In this document: positions 1-6,270 of the stretch, piece after piece
Layout of the letters: every line of letters starts with the position of its first letter
Numbering within the stretch: position 1 is the stretch's first letter
NCBI GenBank assembly: GCA_023395595.1
Contig: JAEWYO010000008.1
Span: 1-24,834 of the forward strand
Source of the DNA: Bacillota bacterium
Lineage (GTDB): Bacteria > Bacillota > Clostridia > Christensenellales > CAG-138
Reading direction: 5' to 3'
DNA: 24,834 bases
The notes under the pieces: model-generated
Databases searched by the model: none
What the model was told of the DNA's origin: nothing
What the model saw: only the letters and a program-made list of their open reading frames with translations
Program-made: the position numbers and the translations under genes

Positions 1-123
1 ATTTGGATGAGGGGTGCGTATGCGTCGCACAGCAGGCTGTGATGAACCTTACAAGGGACCCCTGTTTTTATTGAGGCAAAGCCCATCGGCCGCTTTTTGG
101 TTACGTTTTCCGCGCGAAATTTG
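1..123. other. Upstream flank without a recognisable gene
   Basis: I see no convincing coding sequence here. A short imperfect hairpin at about 51-65 followed by five T (65-69) could be the terminator of a gene lying left of the window, and GTGCG/CGCAC at about 15-31 could form another small stem. Both are weak. The stretch ends at the promoter of the SCP2-fold gene. Confidence 0.4.
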
Positions 124-152
124 TTGACGGAGCGCGAGGTAAAACCTATACT
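124..152 (+). promoter_or_regulatory. Sigma-A type promoter of the SCP2-fold gene
   Basis: TTGACG at 124-129 and TATACT at 147-152 are separated by 17 bases, a near-consensus vegetative promoter. Transcription would start near 159, giving a leader of roughly 60 bases before the gene at 222. Confidence 0.75.
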
Positions 153-221
153 GAAAGATGTGCGGTATTGCAGCTTTTTGGCTGAGACGCTTCACGGATA
201 CCGCCGATGGAGGCACCTCGT

Positions 222-608
222 ATGGAAACTGTTCAATACCTTTCATCCGCTTGGGCGAGCGCCGTGGAGCAGGCGCTTAGAAAAAGCCCCATGGGCAACC
301 TCACCGCCGCGGCAACCTTTTACCACCACCGCACCCCTTCGGGGAACGATCAGTACCTGTACCTTAGCTACCGCAGCGGTACGTTTGAGCGGCTTGTGCT
401 CGGCGAGGGAAACGGGCCTGAAGCAACCTTTTGCCTCAGCGGCGACTATGCTGTATATGCGGAGGTTTTGCGCGGCAGTATGGATGCCGCGCGTGCAATT
501 TCCACAGGCAGGTTGAAACTTAAAGGCAACCTCTTGCAAATCATGCGCCTCACGCCGTTTGTTCAGGTGCTTACAGACGCGCTTAGTGCCGTTCCCACCA
601 GTTTTTAA
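222..608 (+). CDS. SCP2 sterol-binding domain family protein
   Basis: A 128-residue soluble protein that I read as a stand-alone SCP2-type lipid-binding domain. The pattern GNLTAAATF, a central strand-rich part, and a C-terminal TGRLKLKGNLLQIMRL block resemble the G-x-L-K-x-x-G-D end of SCP2 domains. There is no signal peptide or membrane segment, so it should be cytosolic; the ligand (a fatty acid, acyl-CoA or other hydrophobic molecule) cannot be told from sequence. The start at ATG 222 is preferred over ATG 207 because GGAGG at 209-213 lies 8 bases upstream of it and overlaps the earlier ATG. It is alone in its transcription unit, with its own promoter and the tRNA promoter behind it, so the context gives no further hint. 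Family assignment is by pattern recognition only. Confidence 0.7.
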   Translation: METVQYLSSAWASAVEQALRKSPMGNLTAAATFYHHRTPSGNDQYLYLSYRSGTFERLVLGEGNGPEATFCLSGDYAVYAEVLRGSMDAARAISTGRLKLKGNLLQIMRLTPFVQVLTDALSAVPTSF

Positions 609-656
609 CGCCGCTCACCCCTGAAAATTCTCGTTGCTTCAGCGCAGGCGTGTACC

Positions 657-686
657 TTGACACGCCCTCTTTGGTTCTGATATAAT
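657..686 (+). promoter_or_regulatory. Promoter of the tRNA-Ser pair
   Basis: Perfect consensus boxes TTGACA (657-662) and TATAAT (681-686) with an 18-base spacer sit 12 bases before the first tRNA. Such strong promoters are usual for stable RNA genes. Confidence 0.85.
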
Positions 687-698
687 AACGCTTGCTGA

Positions 699-787
699 GG
701 AGAGATGTCCGAGTGGTTTATGGAGCTGGTCTTGAAAACCAGTGATGCCGCAAGGCACCGGGGGTTCGAATCCCTCTCTCTCCGCCA
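699..787 (+). tRNA. tRNA-Ser (anticodon UGA)
   Basis: Acceptor strands GGAGAGA (699-705) and TCTCTCC (777-783) pair fully, followed by discriminator G and an encoded CCA at 785-787. The anticodon arm pairs CTGGT with ACCAG around a 7-base loop, with TGA at 733-735. The long variable arm is typical of serine tRNAs. The T-loop reads TTCGAAT. It decodes UCA and, by wobble, other UCN codons. Confidence 0.97.
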
Positions 788-813
788 ATGAAAGCGAATT
801 CAATTTTATATAT

Positions 814-905
814 GGAGAAGTACCCAAGTGGCTAAAGGGGCTCCCCTGCTAAGGGAGTAGGCTGGGGTAACTGGCGCGAGGGTTCAAATCCCTCCTTCTC
901 CGCCA
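814..905 (+). tRNA. tRNA-Ser (anticodon GCU)
   Basis: Acceptor strands GGAGAAG (814-820) and CTTCTCC (895-901) pair fully, with discriminator G and an encoded CCA at 903-905. The anticodon arm pairs CTCCC with GGGAG around a loop carrying GCT at 848-850, and the long variable arm fits serine. It reads AGC and AGU. It lies 26 bases after the UGA tRNA and is almost certainly co-transcribed with it. Confidence 0.97.
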
Positions 906-935
906 AAAAAGAGCATTCGTAAGGATGCTCTTTTT
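906..935 (+). terminator. Terminator of the tRNA-Ser unit
   Basis: AAAGAGCAT and ATGCTCTTT form a stem around an 8-base loop, directly after the CCA of the second tRNA and running into a T stretch (930-935). The A-rich left side means it could also serve the convergent exporter gene ending at 976. Confidence 0.85.
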
Positions 936-975
936 GCATGTGTTTTGGAAGTTGGAAGGCTAAACGAAGATCAAA

Positions 976-1920
976 TCACCCAGCGGAAGCTGGGATTGTC
1001 TTCCTGTTTGTTCCGATTAGTAGCATACCCGCAATCACAAAACCGCCGCCGACCCATTGCAGCGCTTTGGTTGATTCGCGCAAGAGCAGGGTAGAGAGCA
1101 GCATGGATGTCAGCGGCATCAGCCCGGAAAACGCCGCCGCGGTGAATGCTCCACTGCGCTTGATTCCGCCATACCAGCACAGGTAAGCCAGTGCGGTAAC
1201 AAAGATGCCATACCAAACCAACGCAGACCATTCAGCAAAACCAATTTGCGAGAGCCGAAGAAACGGATGCTCAAACGCCGCAGGAATCAAGCAAAACAGC
1301 AGTGCTGAGAATGTCACTAAAGTGGTCTGCACAAGCGGATCGAGCGGCTTTCCGGCGGCTGCCTTCTTCAACGCGGAGGAACGGCAGAGAATATTAAATA
1401 AGGACTCGCTTGCCGCGGCACCGATCACGAGCAAGTTGCCGATGAGATGACCTCCATCGAACGAAGCTTGCTTGTTTGTCAGCCCCTGCACAAGAAGACC
1501 CCCGAACACGGTTGCGAGAATCCCTATCCATCCGTTTACTCCAACCGACTCGCGCAGAATAACCCATGCAAGAAATGCGGTGATTGCGGGGGTGGCTCCG
1601 GTTAGAATCCCCGCTTCCAATGCGCTTGTTCTGGCGACGCCATTTAATAAGAGAAAACGGAACAAAAACATACCGAAGAATGCTTCCAGAAAGATGGAAG
1701 CAACCTGCCGCGCGGTGATGATACGAATCGCAGCAACAAGCGACCGAAAGCACATTGGAATCAATAGTAAAAGCGCGAACACCATGCTTGCTGCGGCGAT
1801 GGTGAATACACCAAGCTGACCCGAGACAAAGCGCGCGGCAACCACACTTGTCCCCGCGAGGACAAATGCGCCGGTGAGATAGAGCTTCCCAAGGAAAGGT
1901 TCTTGTTTTTGTGCAATCAT
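976..1920 (-). CDS. EamA/DMT-family transporter
   Basis: A 314-residue integral membrane protein of the drug/metabolite transporter superfamily, with about ten hydrophobic segments arranged as two EamA repeats. The first repeat ends near GILTGATPAITAFLAWVILR; the second near SGLMPLTSMLLSTLLLRES. Both show the family pattern of a P in the ninth-segment helix followed by L-R-E. Such proteins usually export amino acids or related metabolites; the substrate is unknown. The start at ATG 1920 is chosen because GGAG stands at suitable distance upstream (complement of about 1929-1932); an in-frame ATG at 1995 would extend the protein by 25 polar residues, into the probable promoter. It is divergent from a MocR-type regulator, a frequent pairing (as with ycxC-ycxD in Bacillus subtilis), so the regulator very likely controls it. 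Confidence 0.9.
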   Translation of the reverse strand: MIAQKQEPFLGKLYLTGAFVLAGTSVVAARFVSGQLGVFTIAAASMVFALLLLIPMCFRSLVAAIRIITARQVASIFLEAFFGMFLFRFLLLNGVARTSALEAGILTGATPAITAFLAWVILRESVGVNGWIGILATVFGGLLVQGLTNKQASFDGGHLIGNLLVIGAAASESLFNILCRSSALKKAAAGKPLDPLVQTTLVTFSALLFCLIPAAFEHPFLRLSQIGFAEWSALVWYGIFVTALAYLCWYGGIKRSGAFTAAAFSGLMPLTSMLLSTLLLRESTKALQWVGGGFVIAGMLLIGTNRKTIPASAG

Positions 1921-1974
1921 TTTGTGTTCTCCATTGCATTTTTCAATCGATCTGCTAACATAGTAGCCGGAAGG

Positions 1975-2020
1975 CTGGTATAGTAAAAGAACCAATTGGA
2001 TGCAAAAACAAACATACCAG
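1975..2020. promoter_or_regulatory. Divergent promoter/operator region with CTGGTAT...ATACCAG
   Basis: A perfect 7-base inverted repeat, CTGGTAT (1975-1981) and ATACCAG (2014-2020), spaced by 32 bases, brackets the start regions of the divergent exporter and regulator. The hexamer ATACCA is the repeat unit known for the MocR-type regulator GabR. A small palindrome CCAATTGG lies at 1992-1999 between the arms. On the minus strand a TTTACT / TACTAT box pair with a 16-base spacer overlaps the left arm and could be the exporter promoter. The operator role is inferred from position and motif. Confidence 0.5.
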
Positions 2021-2027
2021 TAAAATT

Positions 2028-3440
2028 ATGTTACCGATCATCGATCGCTCCGGCGAAGAGCCGATTCGAAGGCAAATCTACAATCAACTCCGCGCGCAAA
2101 TCCTGAACGGGTCGCTGCAGGAGGGGGAAGCGCTTGCGTCCACACGGCAACTGGCGCTGGAACTTGCGGTTTCGCGCAGTACGGTTGTGGAAGCGTATGA
2201 CATGCTGCTTGCAGAAGGCTTCCTGGAGAGTAAGCAAGGCGCGCAAACGGTTGTAGCAAACGGGATTGCCATGCAGACGATCCGAGAACCAGAACAGCAG
2301 CAGTATACAAGCGTAAAGCACCCGGTTCTAGCAGATTTCACGACTGGCAGAACCGATTTGTCCGGCTTTCCGCGTGCTCTCTGGCAGCGTACGCTGTCTT
2401 CAAGCATGCAAACACTCTCGGCAGCAGATTACGGCTATACCGGGCCGGAGGGATATGCGCCTCTGCGCGCGGAGATCGCCGCATGGCTTGCGCGCAGCCG
2501 TGGTATTTCTGTCCGCGCAGAAGATGTGTTTATTACGGCTGGTGCTACGCATGCACTGCACATCCTTGCCGATCTGCTTTGTCAGGATGGCGGAAGCGTT
2601 CTTTTAGAAGACCCTTGCCATAAGGGACTGTATGATACGCTAAGAGCTCAGAAATGCGGTATCATACCAATTCCGGCGGACGATAACGGCATGCAAACAG
2701 ATCTTCTTTCGGCAGATAAGCGCGCAAAGATGGTCTATGTGACACCGTCGCATCAGTTTCCGCTTGGAGGGATTTTACCCGCAGCACGGCGTACCGCACT
2801 GATTCGATTTGCGAGAGAGCAGAGTATGTATATCGTTGAAGATGATTATGACAGCGAATTTCGTTTTTCTGGCGCGCCGATCTCTCCGCTCTATTCGCTC
2901 GACCCGCAGCGGGTCATCTATGTTGGAACATTCAGCAAGAGCATGTTCCCCGCACTTCGGATTGGCTTTGCACTACTGCCGAGCGAGCTGCAATCACCCT
3001 GGTGCTATCTGCGCACACACAACGACGTGCAAAACCCGATTTTTGATCAAGCAGCGCTTACCTCGTTTTTGCACACTCGCGCATTGGATCGGCATATCCG
3101 CACGATGCGAAAACGATATGCAACGAGAAGACAGGCGCTTGTCTCCGTTTTGAACACGCATTTCGGAGAATCCTGCATCGTGTGTGGAGATGCGGCGGGG
3201 CTGCATCTTGCCGCGCAATGGAGTGGGTTTCAATTTGAAGATGATTTTCAGGCGTTTTGCAGAGATCGGGGGATTGTTGTTCGCACAATGGAACTGCATT
3301 GTGTTGAGAAGGGAAACCACCGGGATCAATTGGTGCTTGGTTACGGGCACCTAGAGCCGGATGAAATCGATAAAAGCGTGCAACTACTTTATGAGGCAAT
3401 GTGTGAATATCGTATTTTATTAGAAAGAAGAAGCGTTTAA
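2028..3440 (+). CDS. MocR/PdxR-type regulator (GntR HTH fused to aminotransferase domain)
   Basis: A 470-residue cytosolic transcription factor of the MocR subfamily. Residues about 1-75 form a GntR-type winged helix (EPIRRQIYNQLRAQILNGSL, then STRQLALELAVSRSTV). After a linker, residues about 105-460 form a class I aminotransferase-like domain: EDDYDSEFR around 271-279 holds the aspartate that contacts the pyridine nitrogen, and GTFSKSMFP places the PLP-binding lysine at K304. Such proteins bind PLP and respond to an amino acid, amine or the vitamer itself rather than acting as true transaminases. It is divergent from an EamA exporter, its probable target. No clear Shine-Dalgarno precedes ATG 2028, and TAAAAT at 2021-2026 is too near to be used with a leader, so translation initiation is unclear. 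The effector cannot be named. Confidence 0.93.
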   Translation: MLPIIDRSGEEPIRRQIYNQLRAQILNGSLQEGEALASTRQLALELAVSRSTVVEAYDMLLAEGFLESKQGAQTVVANGIAMQTIREPEQQQYTSVKHPVLADFTTGRTDLSGFPRALWQRTLSSSMQTLSAADYGYTGPEGYAPLRAEIAAWLARSRGISVRAEDVFITAGATHALHILADLLCQDGGSVLLEDPCHKGLYDTLRAQKCGIIPIPADDNGMQTDLLSADKRAKMVYVTPSHQFPLGGILPAARRTALIRFAREQSMYIVEDDYDSEFRFSGAPISPLYSLDPQRVIYVGTFSKSMFPALRIGFALLPSELQSPWCYLRTHNDVQNPIFDQAALTSFLHTRALDRHIRTMRKRYATRRQALVSVLNTHFGESCIVCGDAAGLHLAAQWSGFQFEDDFQAFCRDRGIVVRTMELHCVEKGNHRDQLVLGYGHLEPDEIDKSVQLLYEAMCEYRILLERRSV

Positions 3441-3451
3441 ATGACTCTCGA

Positions 3452-3480
3452 TTGACGATTCCATTGTGCTGTGATAACGT
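3452..3480 (+). promoter_or_regulatory. Candidate promoter of the GNAT gene
   Basis: TTGACG (3452-3457) and TAACGT (3475-3480) are spaced by 17 bases. The -35 box is good and the -10 box weak. It would start transcription near 3487, after an upstream in-frame GTG at 3471, which supports the ATG at 3522 as the true start. Confidence 0.45.
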
Positions 3481-3521
3481 GTTTGATAGAGAGAAAAGAG
3501 AAGCGAATATTTGGAGGAACG

Positions 3522-4106
3522 ATGATCTACCGTAACGCAACGATTGCGGATATACCGCAGATCGAAGAACTGCAAAAACGATACCATATTTCTTCTATTG
3601 CAGAGGATCAGAAGAAAAACGGTTTTGTTACTACGCTGTTTTCCAAGGAACAGCTGCAAGAGTTGATCGAAACCGAGAACGGTATCTCTCTGGCTTGTGA
3701 CGGTGACATAGTTGCAGCATATGCGATGGCGGGAAGCTGGCAATTCTGGAGTAAGTGGCCGCTGTTTCAACATATGATCGCAGACCTGCCCAGCACGGAG
3801 TATCTTGGACAAACCCTATCGATTGAAAACTCTTATCAATACGGCCCTGTCTGCATTGATATGGCCTATCGCGGACAGGGGGTACTGCAAGAATTGTTTG
3901 CCTATTCTGCGCGACAGATGAACCGGCGCTATCGAATTCTGATCACATTCATCAACCATGTCAATCCGCGCTCGTTTGCGGCGCATACGCAAAAGGTCGG
4001 TATGGATGTCATCAAAAACTTTGATTTCAACGGAAATCACTATTATGAGTTAGGCTATGACACAAATCGAGCTATGGCGGACAAAACGACAGGAAATCCT
4101 TCATAA
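3522..4106 (+). CDS. GNAT-family N-acetyltransferase
   Basis: A 194-residue soluble protein with the GNAT fold. It opens with MIYRNATIADIPQIEEL, the typical first strand and helix; the acetyl-CoA binding motif A appears as AYRGQGVLQELF, followed by a late NPRSFAAHTQKVGM helix and FDFNGNHYYELGY end that are standard for the family. It should transfer an acetyl group from acetyl-CoA to an amine, but the acceptor is unknown. The start at ATG 3522 has GGAGG at 3513-3517, five bases away, and is preferred to the GTG at 3471. It seems to be a single-gene unit: its own candidate promoter lies ahead and a hairpin terminator directly behind. Confidence 0.85.
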   Translation: MIYRNATIADIPQIEELQKRYHISSIAEDQKKNGFVTTLFSKEQLQELIETENGISLACDGDIVAAYAMAGSWQFWSKWPLFQHMIADLPSTEYLGQTLSIENSYQYGPVCIDMAYRGQGVLQELFAYSARQMNRRYRILITFINHVNPRSFAAHTQKVGMDVIKNFDFNGNHYYELGYDTNRAMADKTTGNPS

Positions 4107-4114
4107 TAATTCAT

Positions 4115-4142
4115 GCAAGAGCGCGTTTTTGCGCTCTTTTGC
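4115..4142 (+). terminator. Rho-independent terminator after the GNAT gene
   Basis: AAGAGCGC (4117-4124) pairs with GCGCTCTT (4131-4138) around a GTTTTT loop and ends in a short T run. It lies just 10 bases after the stop codon of the acetyltransferase. Confidence 0.8.
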
Positions 4143-4205
4143 ATCGAAAGCTGCAAAATTTCTGTAAAAAACGGACTGTTTCATGAAAAATTGACATTTC
4201 AGCCC

Positions 4206-4234
4206 TTGATGATGCCTATTTCGAGTAGTATGAT
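4206..4234 (+). promoter_or_regulatory. Promoter of pyruvate kinase
   Basis: TTGATG (4206-4211) and TATGAT (4229-4234) are spaced by 17 bases, placing the start near 4241 and giving a leader of about 37 bases. A consensus TTGACA at 4191-4196 lies just upstream but is followed by only a poor -10 box at proper distance, so the downstream pair is preferred. Confidence 0.65.
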
Positions 4235-4277
4235 AGACAAATTGTTTTAAACAGCGTAAGCAAGAGGAGAAATGATC

Positions 4278-5690
4278 ATGAGGAAATCCAAAATCGTCTG
4301 CACCATTGGCCCTGCGTGCGAATCGGAAGAGATGCTTGCCGCAATGTGCCGTGCGGGTATGAATACGGCAAGGTTGAATTTTTCGCATGGAACGCATGAG
4401 GAGCACCGCGCCCGCATTGAGCGCATCAAGAAAGTGCGCGAGGAGCTGGATATGCCCGTCGCCATCATGCAGGACACAAAGGGTCCTGAGTTTCGGATCA
4501 AAACCTTCAAGAACGGCAAGATCACGCTCAACGAAGGGGATACGTTTATCTTCACCACAAAGGATGTACAGGGAACCAAGGAACGCGTTTCGGTCAATTT
4601 CGCAGGGCTTGCCTGCTCGCTTGAAATCGGCGATCGTATCCTTGTCAACAATGGTCTGCTCATCTTCGAGGTGACGGAGCTGACCGACACCGACGCAATC
4701 TGCGTCGTGCTCGCGGGCGGTGAACTCTCTGATCGCAAGAGCATGAGCTTTCCCAATAAGCTGATCTGCCAGGAATATCTGAGCGAACAAGATAAAGCGG
4801 ATTTGTTGTTTGGTATCCAAAACGACGTGGACTACATCGCAGCTTCGTTTGTTTCCACGCGGCAAAATCTGATCGACCTCAAGGCTTTTTTGAAAGAAAA
4901 TGGGGGAGAGGACATCGCGATCATCGCCAAGATTGAAAACCGAACAGGCGTCAACAACATCCACGAAATCTGTGAAGAATGCGAAGGCATCATGATCGGG
5001 CGCGGCGACCTCGGCGTGGAGATTCCGTTTGAGGAGCTGCCATATATTCAGAAGTATCTGGTGACCGAATGCCGCCTGCTGGGCAAGCGCGTGATCACCG
5101 CAACGGAGATGCTCGAGAGCATGATCCATAACCCGCGTCCCACCCGTGCGGAGATTTCGGACGTTGCCAACGCGGTCTATGACGGTACCAGCGCAGTTAT
5201 GCTCTCCGGGGAGACTGCGGCGGGAAAATACCCAGTTGAAGCGCTCAAGACCATGGCAAAGATTGCGGAAGAGACGGAGAAGCATATCCACTTCATCAAA
5301 CGTTTCCGCAACACGGAGTTTCATATTAAGAACACTGTGGACGCGATTTCACACGCGACCTGCGGCATGGCGATCGATCTTGACGCGAAGGCGATTGTCG
5401 CTTGCACGCTGACGGGCATCACTGCGCGAATGATCTCACGATTCCGTCCGCCAATGGACATCATTGGCCTCACCACCAGTCGCAAAGTCTGGTATAAACT
5501 CGCGCTGAGCTGGGGCGTGATCCCCGTGATGAGCGGAACGTTTACCTCGACCGACGTGCTGTTTTATCACGCGACAGAGACGGCGAAGAAGGTTTGCGAG
5601 CTAGTCAGCGGCGATCATATCATCATCACCGGCGGACACGTCAGCGGCGTTTCTGGCAACACGAGCCTGATTAAGGTTGAGAAGGTTTAA
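4278..5690 (+). CDS. pyk: Pyruvate kinase
   Basis: Catalyses phosphoenolpyruvate + ADP to pyruvate + ATP, the last step of glycolysis, in the cytosol. The 470-residue protein has the full catalytic core: KIVCTIGPA at the N-terminus, NFSHG with the ATP-site contacts, DTKGPEFR, the catalytic lysine in IIAKIENRTG, MIGRGDLGVEIP with metal and substrate ligands, and the signature TATEMLESMIHNPRPTRAE. It stops at the ordinary regulatory C-domain and lacks the extra C-terminal PEP-utilizer-like domain found in Bacillus enzymes. ATG 4278 is chosen over ATG 4272 because GAGGAG (4264-4269) is 8 bases from it but only 2 from the earlier one. The gene is its own unit, between a promoter at 4206 and a terminator at 5715. 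It supplies pyruvate, the precursor of the operon that follows, but there is no sign of co-regulation. Confidence 0.97.
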   Translation: MRKSKIVCTIGPACESEEMLAAMCRAGMNTARLNFSHGTHEEHRARIERIKKVREELDMPVAIMQDTKGPEFRIKTFKNGKITLNEGDTFIFTTKDVQGTKERVSVNFAGLACSLEIGDRILVNNGLLIFEVTELTDTDAICVVLAGGELSDRKSMSFPNKLICQEYLSEQDKADLLFGIQNDVDYIAASFVSTRQNLIDLKAFLKENGGEDIAIIAKIENRTGVNNIHEICEECEGIMIGRGDLGVEIPFEELPYIQKYLVTECRLLGKRVITATEMLESMIHNPRPTRAEISDVANAVYDGTSAVMLSGETAAGKYPVEALKTMAKIAEETEKHIHFIKRFRNTEFHIKNTVDAISHATCGMAIDLDAKAIVACTLTGITARMISRFRPPMDIIGLTTSRKVWYKLALSWGVIPVMSGTFTSTDVLFYHATETAKKVCELVSGDHIIITGGHVSGVSGNTSLIKVEKV

Positions 5691-5714
5691 ACAATTTAAT
5701 TAAAAGTGATCTTG

Positions 5715-5743
5715 GGAGGGTGCTGAGTAAGCGCTCTCCTTTT
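5715..5743 (+). terminator. Terminator of pyruvate kinase
   Basis: GGAGGGTGCT (5715-5724) pairs with AGCGCTCTCC (5730-5739) through 10 pairs including two G-U, with a five-base loop and TTTT after it. Confidence 0.8.
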
Positions 5744-5837
5744 CCTTTTACTCGATATAAAAAGCTTCCATGTGGTGCTAAATCAGTACTCCATCCACAT
5801 ATCTATGCATATTTAGAGAATAATATAGAAAAAAGCC

Positions 5838-5867
5838 TTGACAGCGACGGAAAATATATGGTATATT
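5838..5867 (+). promoter_or_regulatory. Promoter of the branched-chain amino acid operon
   Basis: TTGACA (5838-5843) and TATATT (5862-5867) with an 18-base spacer lie immediately upstream of the T-box leader; an overlapping TATTAT at 5864 is a poorer alternative. Transcription would begin near 5874. Upstream, ATGTGG (5770-5775) and CCACAT (5795-5800) form an inverted repeat of unknown meaning in an otherwise AT-rich stretch. Confidence 0.75.
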
Positions 5868-5873
5868 ATCGAA

Positions 5874-6177
5874 AATTCAGATATATACATGCGATGAAAG
5901 AGACATGCTGATCGCAAGTTCGTCTTTAGAGAGCCGGTGTTTGGTGCAAACCGGTGGCGACGCGGGCAGCGGATCCCTCCCGAGCAGAGACGCTGAAGCA
6001 CAGTAAGCGTATTACGGCAGGCACCGTTAACGGCCAGGGTTTGATAGAACCTGTTTTAAAGAGGATCAGTGCGTTTTCGGCGTATCAAAAGATACGCAAG
6101 AAAACACGGGATCAATTTGAGTGGTACCGCGAGGATGAATCCGTCCCCGTCTCAAAAGTGAGACGGGGGCTTTTTTT
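5874..6177 (+). promoter_or_regulatory. T-box riboswitch leader of the ilv-leu operon
   Basis: The leader has the T-box elements in order. Stem I contains AGAGAG at 5928-5933 and an apical part with TTGGTGCAAACCGG. A possible stem II pairs ACGCT with AGCGT (about 5990-6010). A stem III-like CCGTTAACGG palindrome follows. The T-box sequence GAGTGGTACCGCG is at 6119-6131, and an intrinsic terminator ends the leader. Uncharged tRNA pairs with the specifier codon and with the T-box, stabilising an antiterminator so that the operon is read. Comparing the 3' side of stem I with other leaders makes ATC (Ile, 5973-5975) my best specifier candidate; CTC (Leu, 5977-5979) two bases further is the alternative. 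The class is clear; the specifier is not proven. Confidence 0.92.
6145..6177 (+). terminator. Regulated terminator of the T-box leader
   Basis: CCCCGTCTC (6145-6153) pairs perfectly with GAGACGGGG (6160-6168) around AAAAGT, followed by a run of seven T (6171-6177). The left strand lies just after the T-box sequence, in the place where the alternative antiterminator would use the upstream bases. Confidence 0.9.
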
Positions 6178-6270
6178 ATAGTCAAAACTGTGTCAAATAC
6201 ATTTGACAGGCTCATACAGAAGCAAACGGATATTGAGAGACCCATTTGATGGATAGCAGGAGGCTGGAGC

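Noticed and set aside
51..69. Hairpin plus T run at the left edge as a firm terminator
   Set aside because: The stem is short with a bulge, and no gene is visible before it in the window; it is mentioned only as a possibility.
4191..4220. TTGACA at 4191 as the main pyruvate kinase promoter
   Set aside because: At 17 to 18 bases downstream only GCCTAT/CCTATT occur; the TTGATG/TATGAT pair just after it is a better match overall.
4101..5324. 407-codon open frame on the minus strand over pyruvate kinase
   Set aside because: It is antisense to a certain gene, has no recognisable domain, and is rich in the His/Arg/Asp content typical of the complement of GC-rich coding sequence. Similar long antisense frames over ilvD, leuC, ilvC and the GGDEF gene were rejected for the same reason.
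5862..5877. Possible CodY box at the start of the operon (GAAAATT half)
   Set aside because: Only one half matches the AATTTTCWGAAAATT consensus, about 10 of 15 positions, which is not enough in such an AT-rich stretch.
5720..5911. 63-codon open frame between pyruvate kinase and the T-box leader
   Set aside because: It starts inside the pyruvate kinase terminator, runs through the operon promoter and has no recognisable domain.
5954..6181. 75-codon open frame in the leader, possible leader peptide
   Set aside because: It lies across stem I, the T-box sequence and the terminator, whose RNA structure explains the region; it has no ribosome site and no run of regulatory codons.
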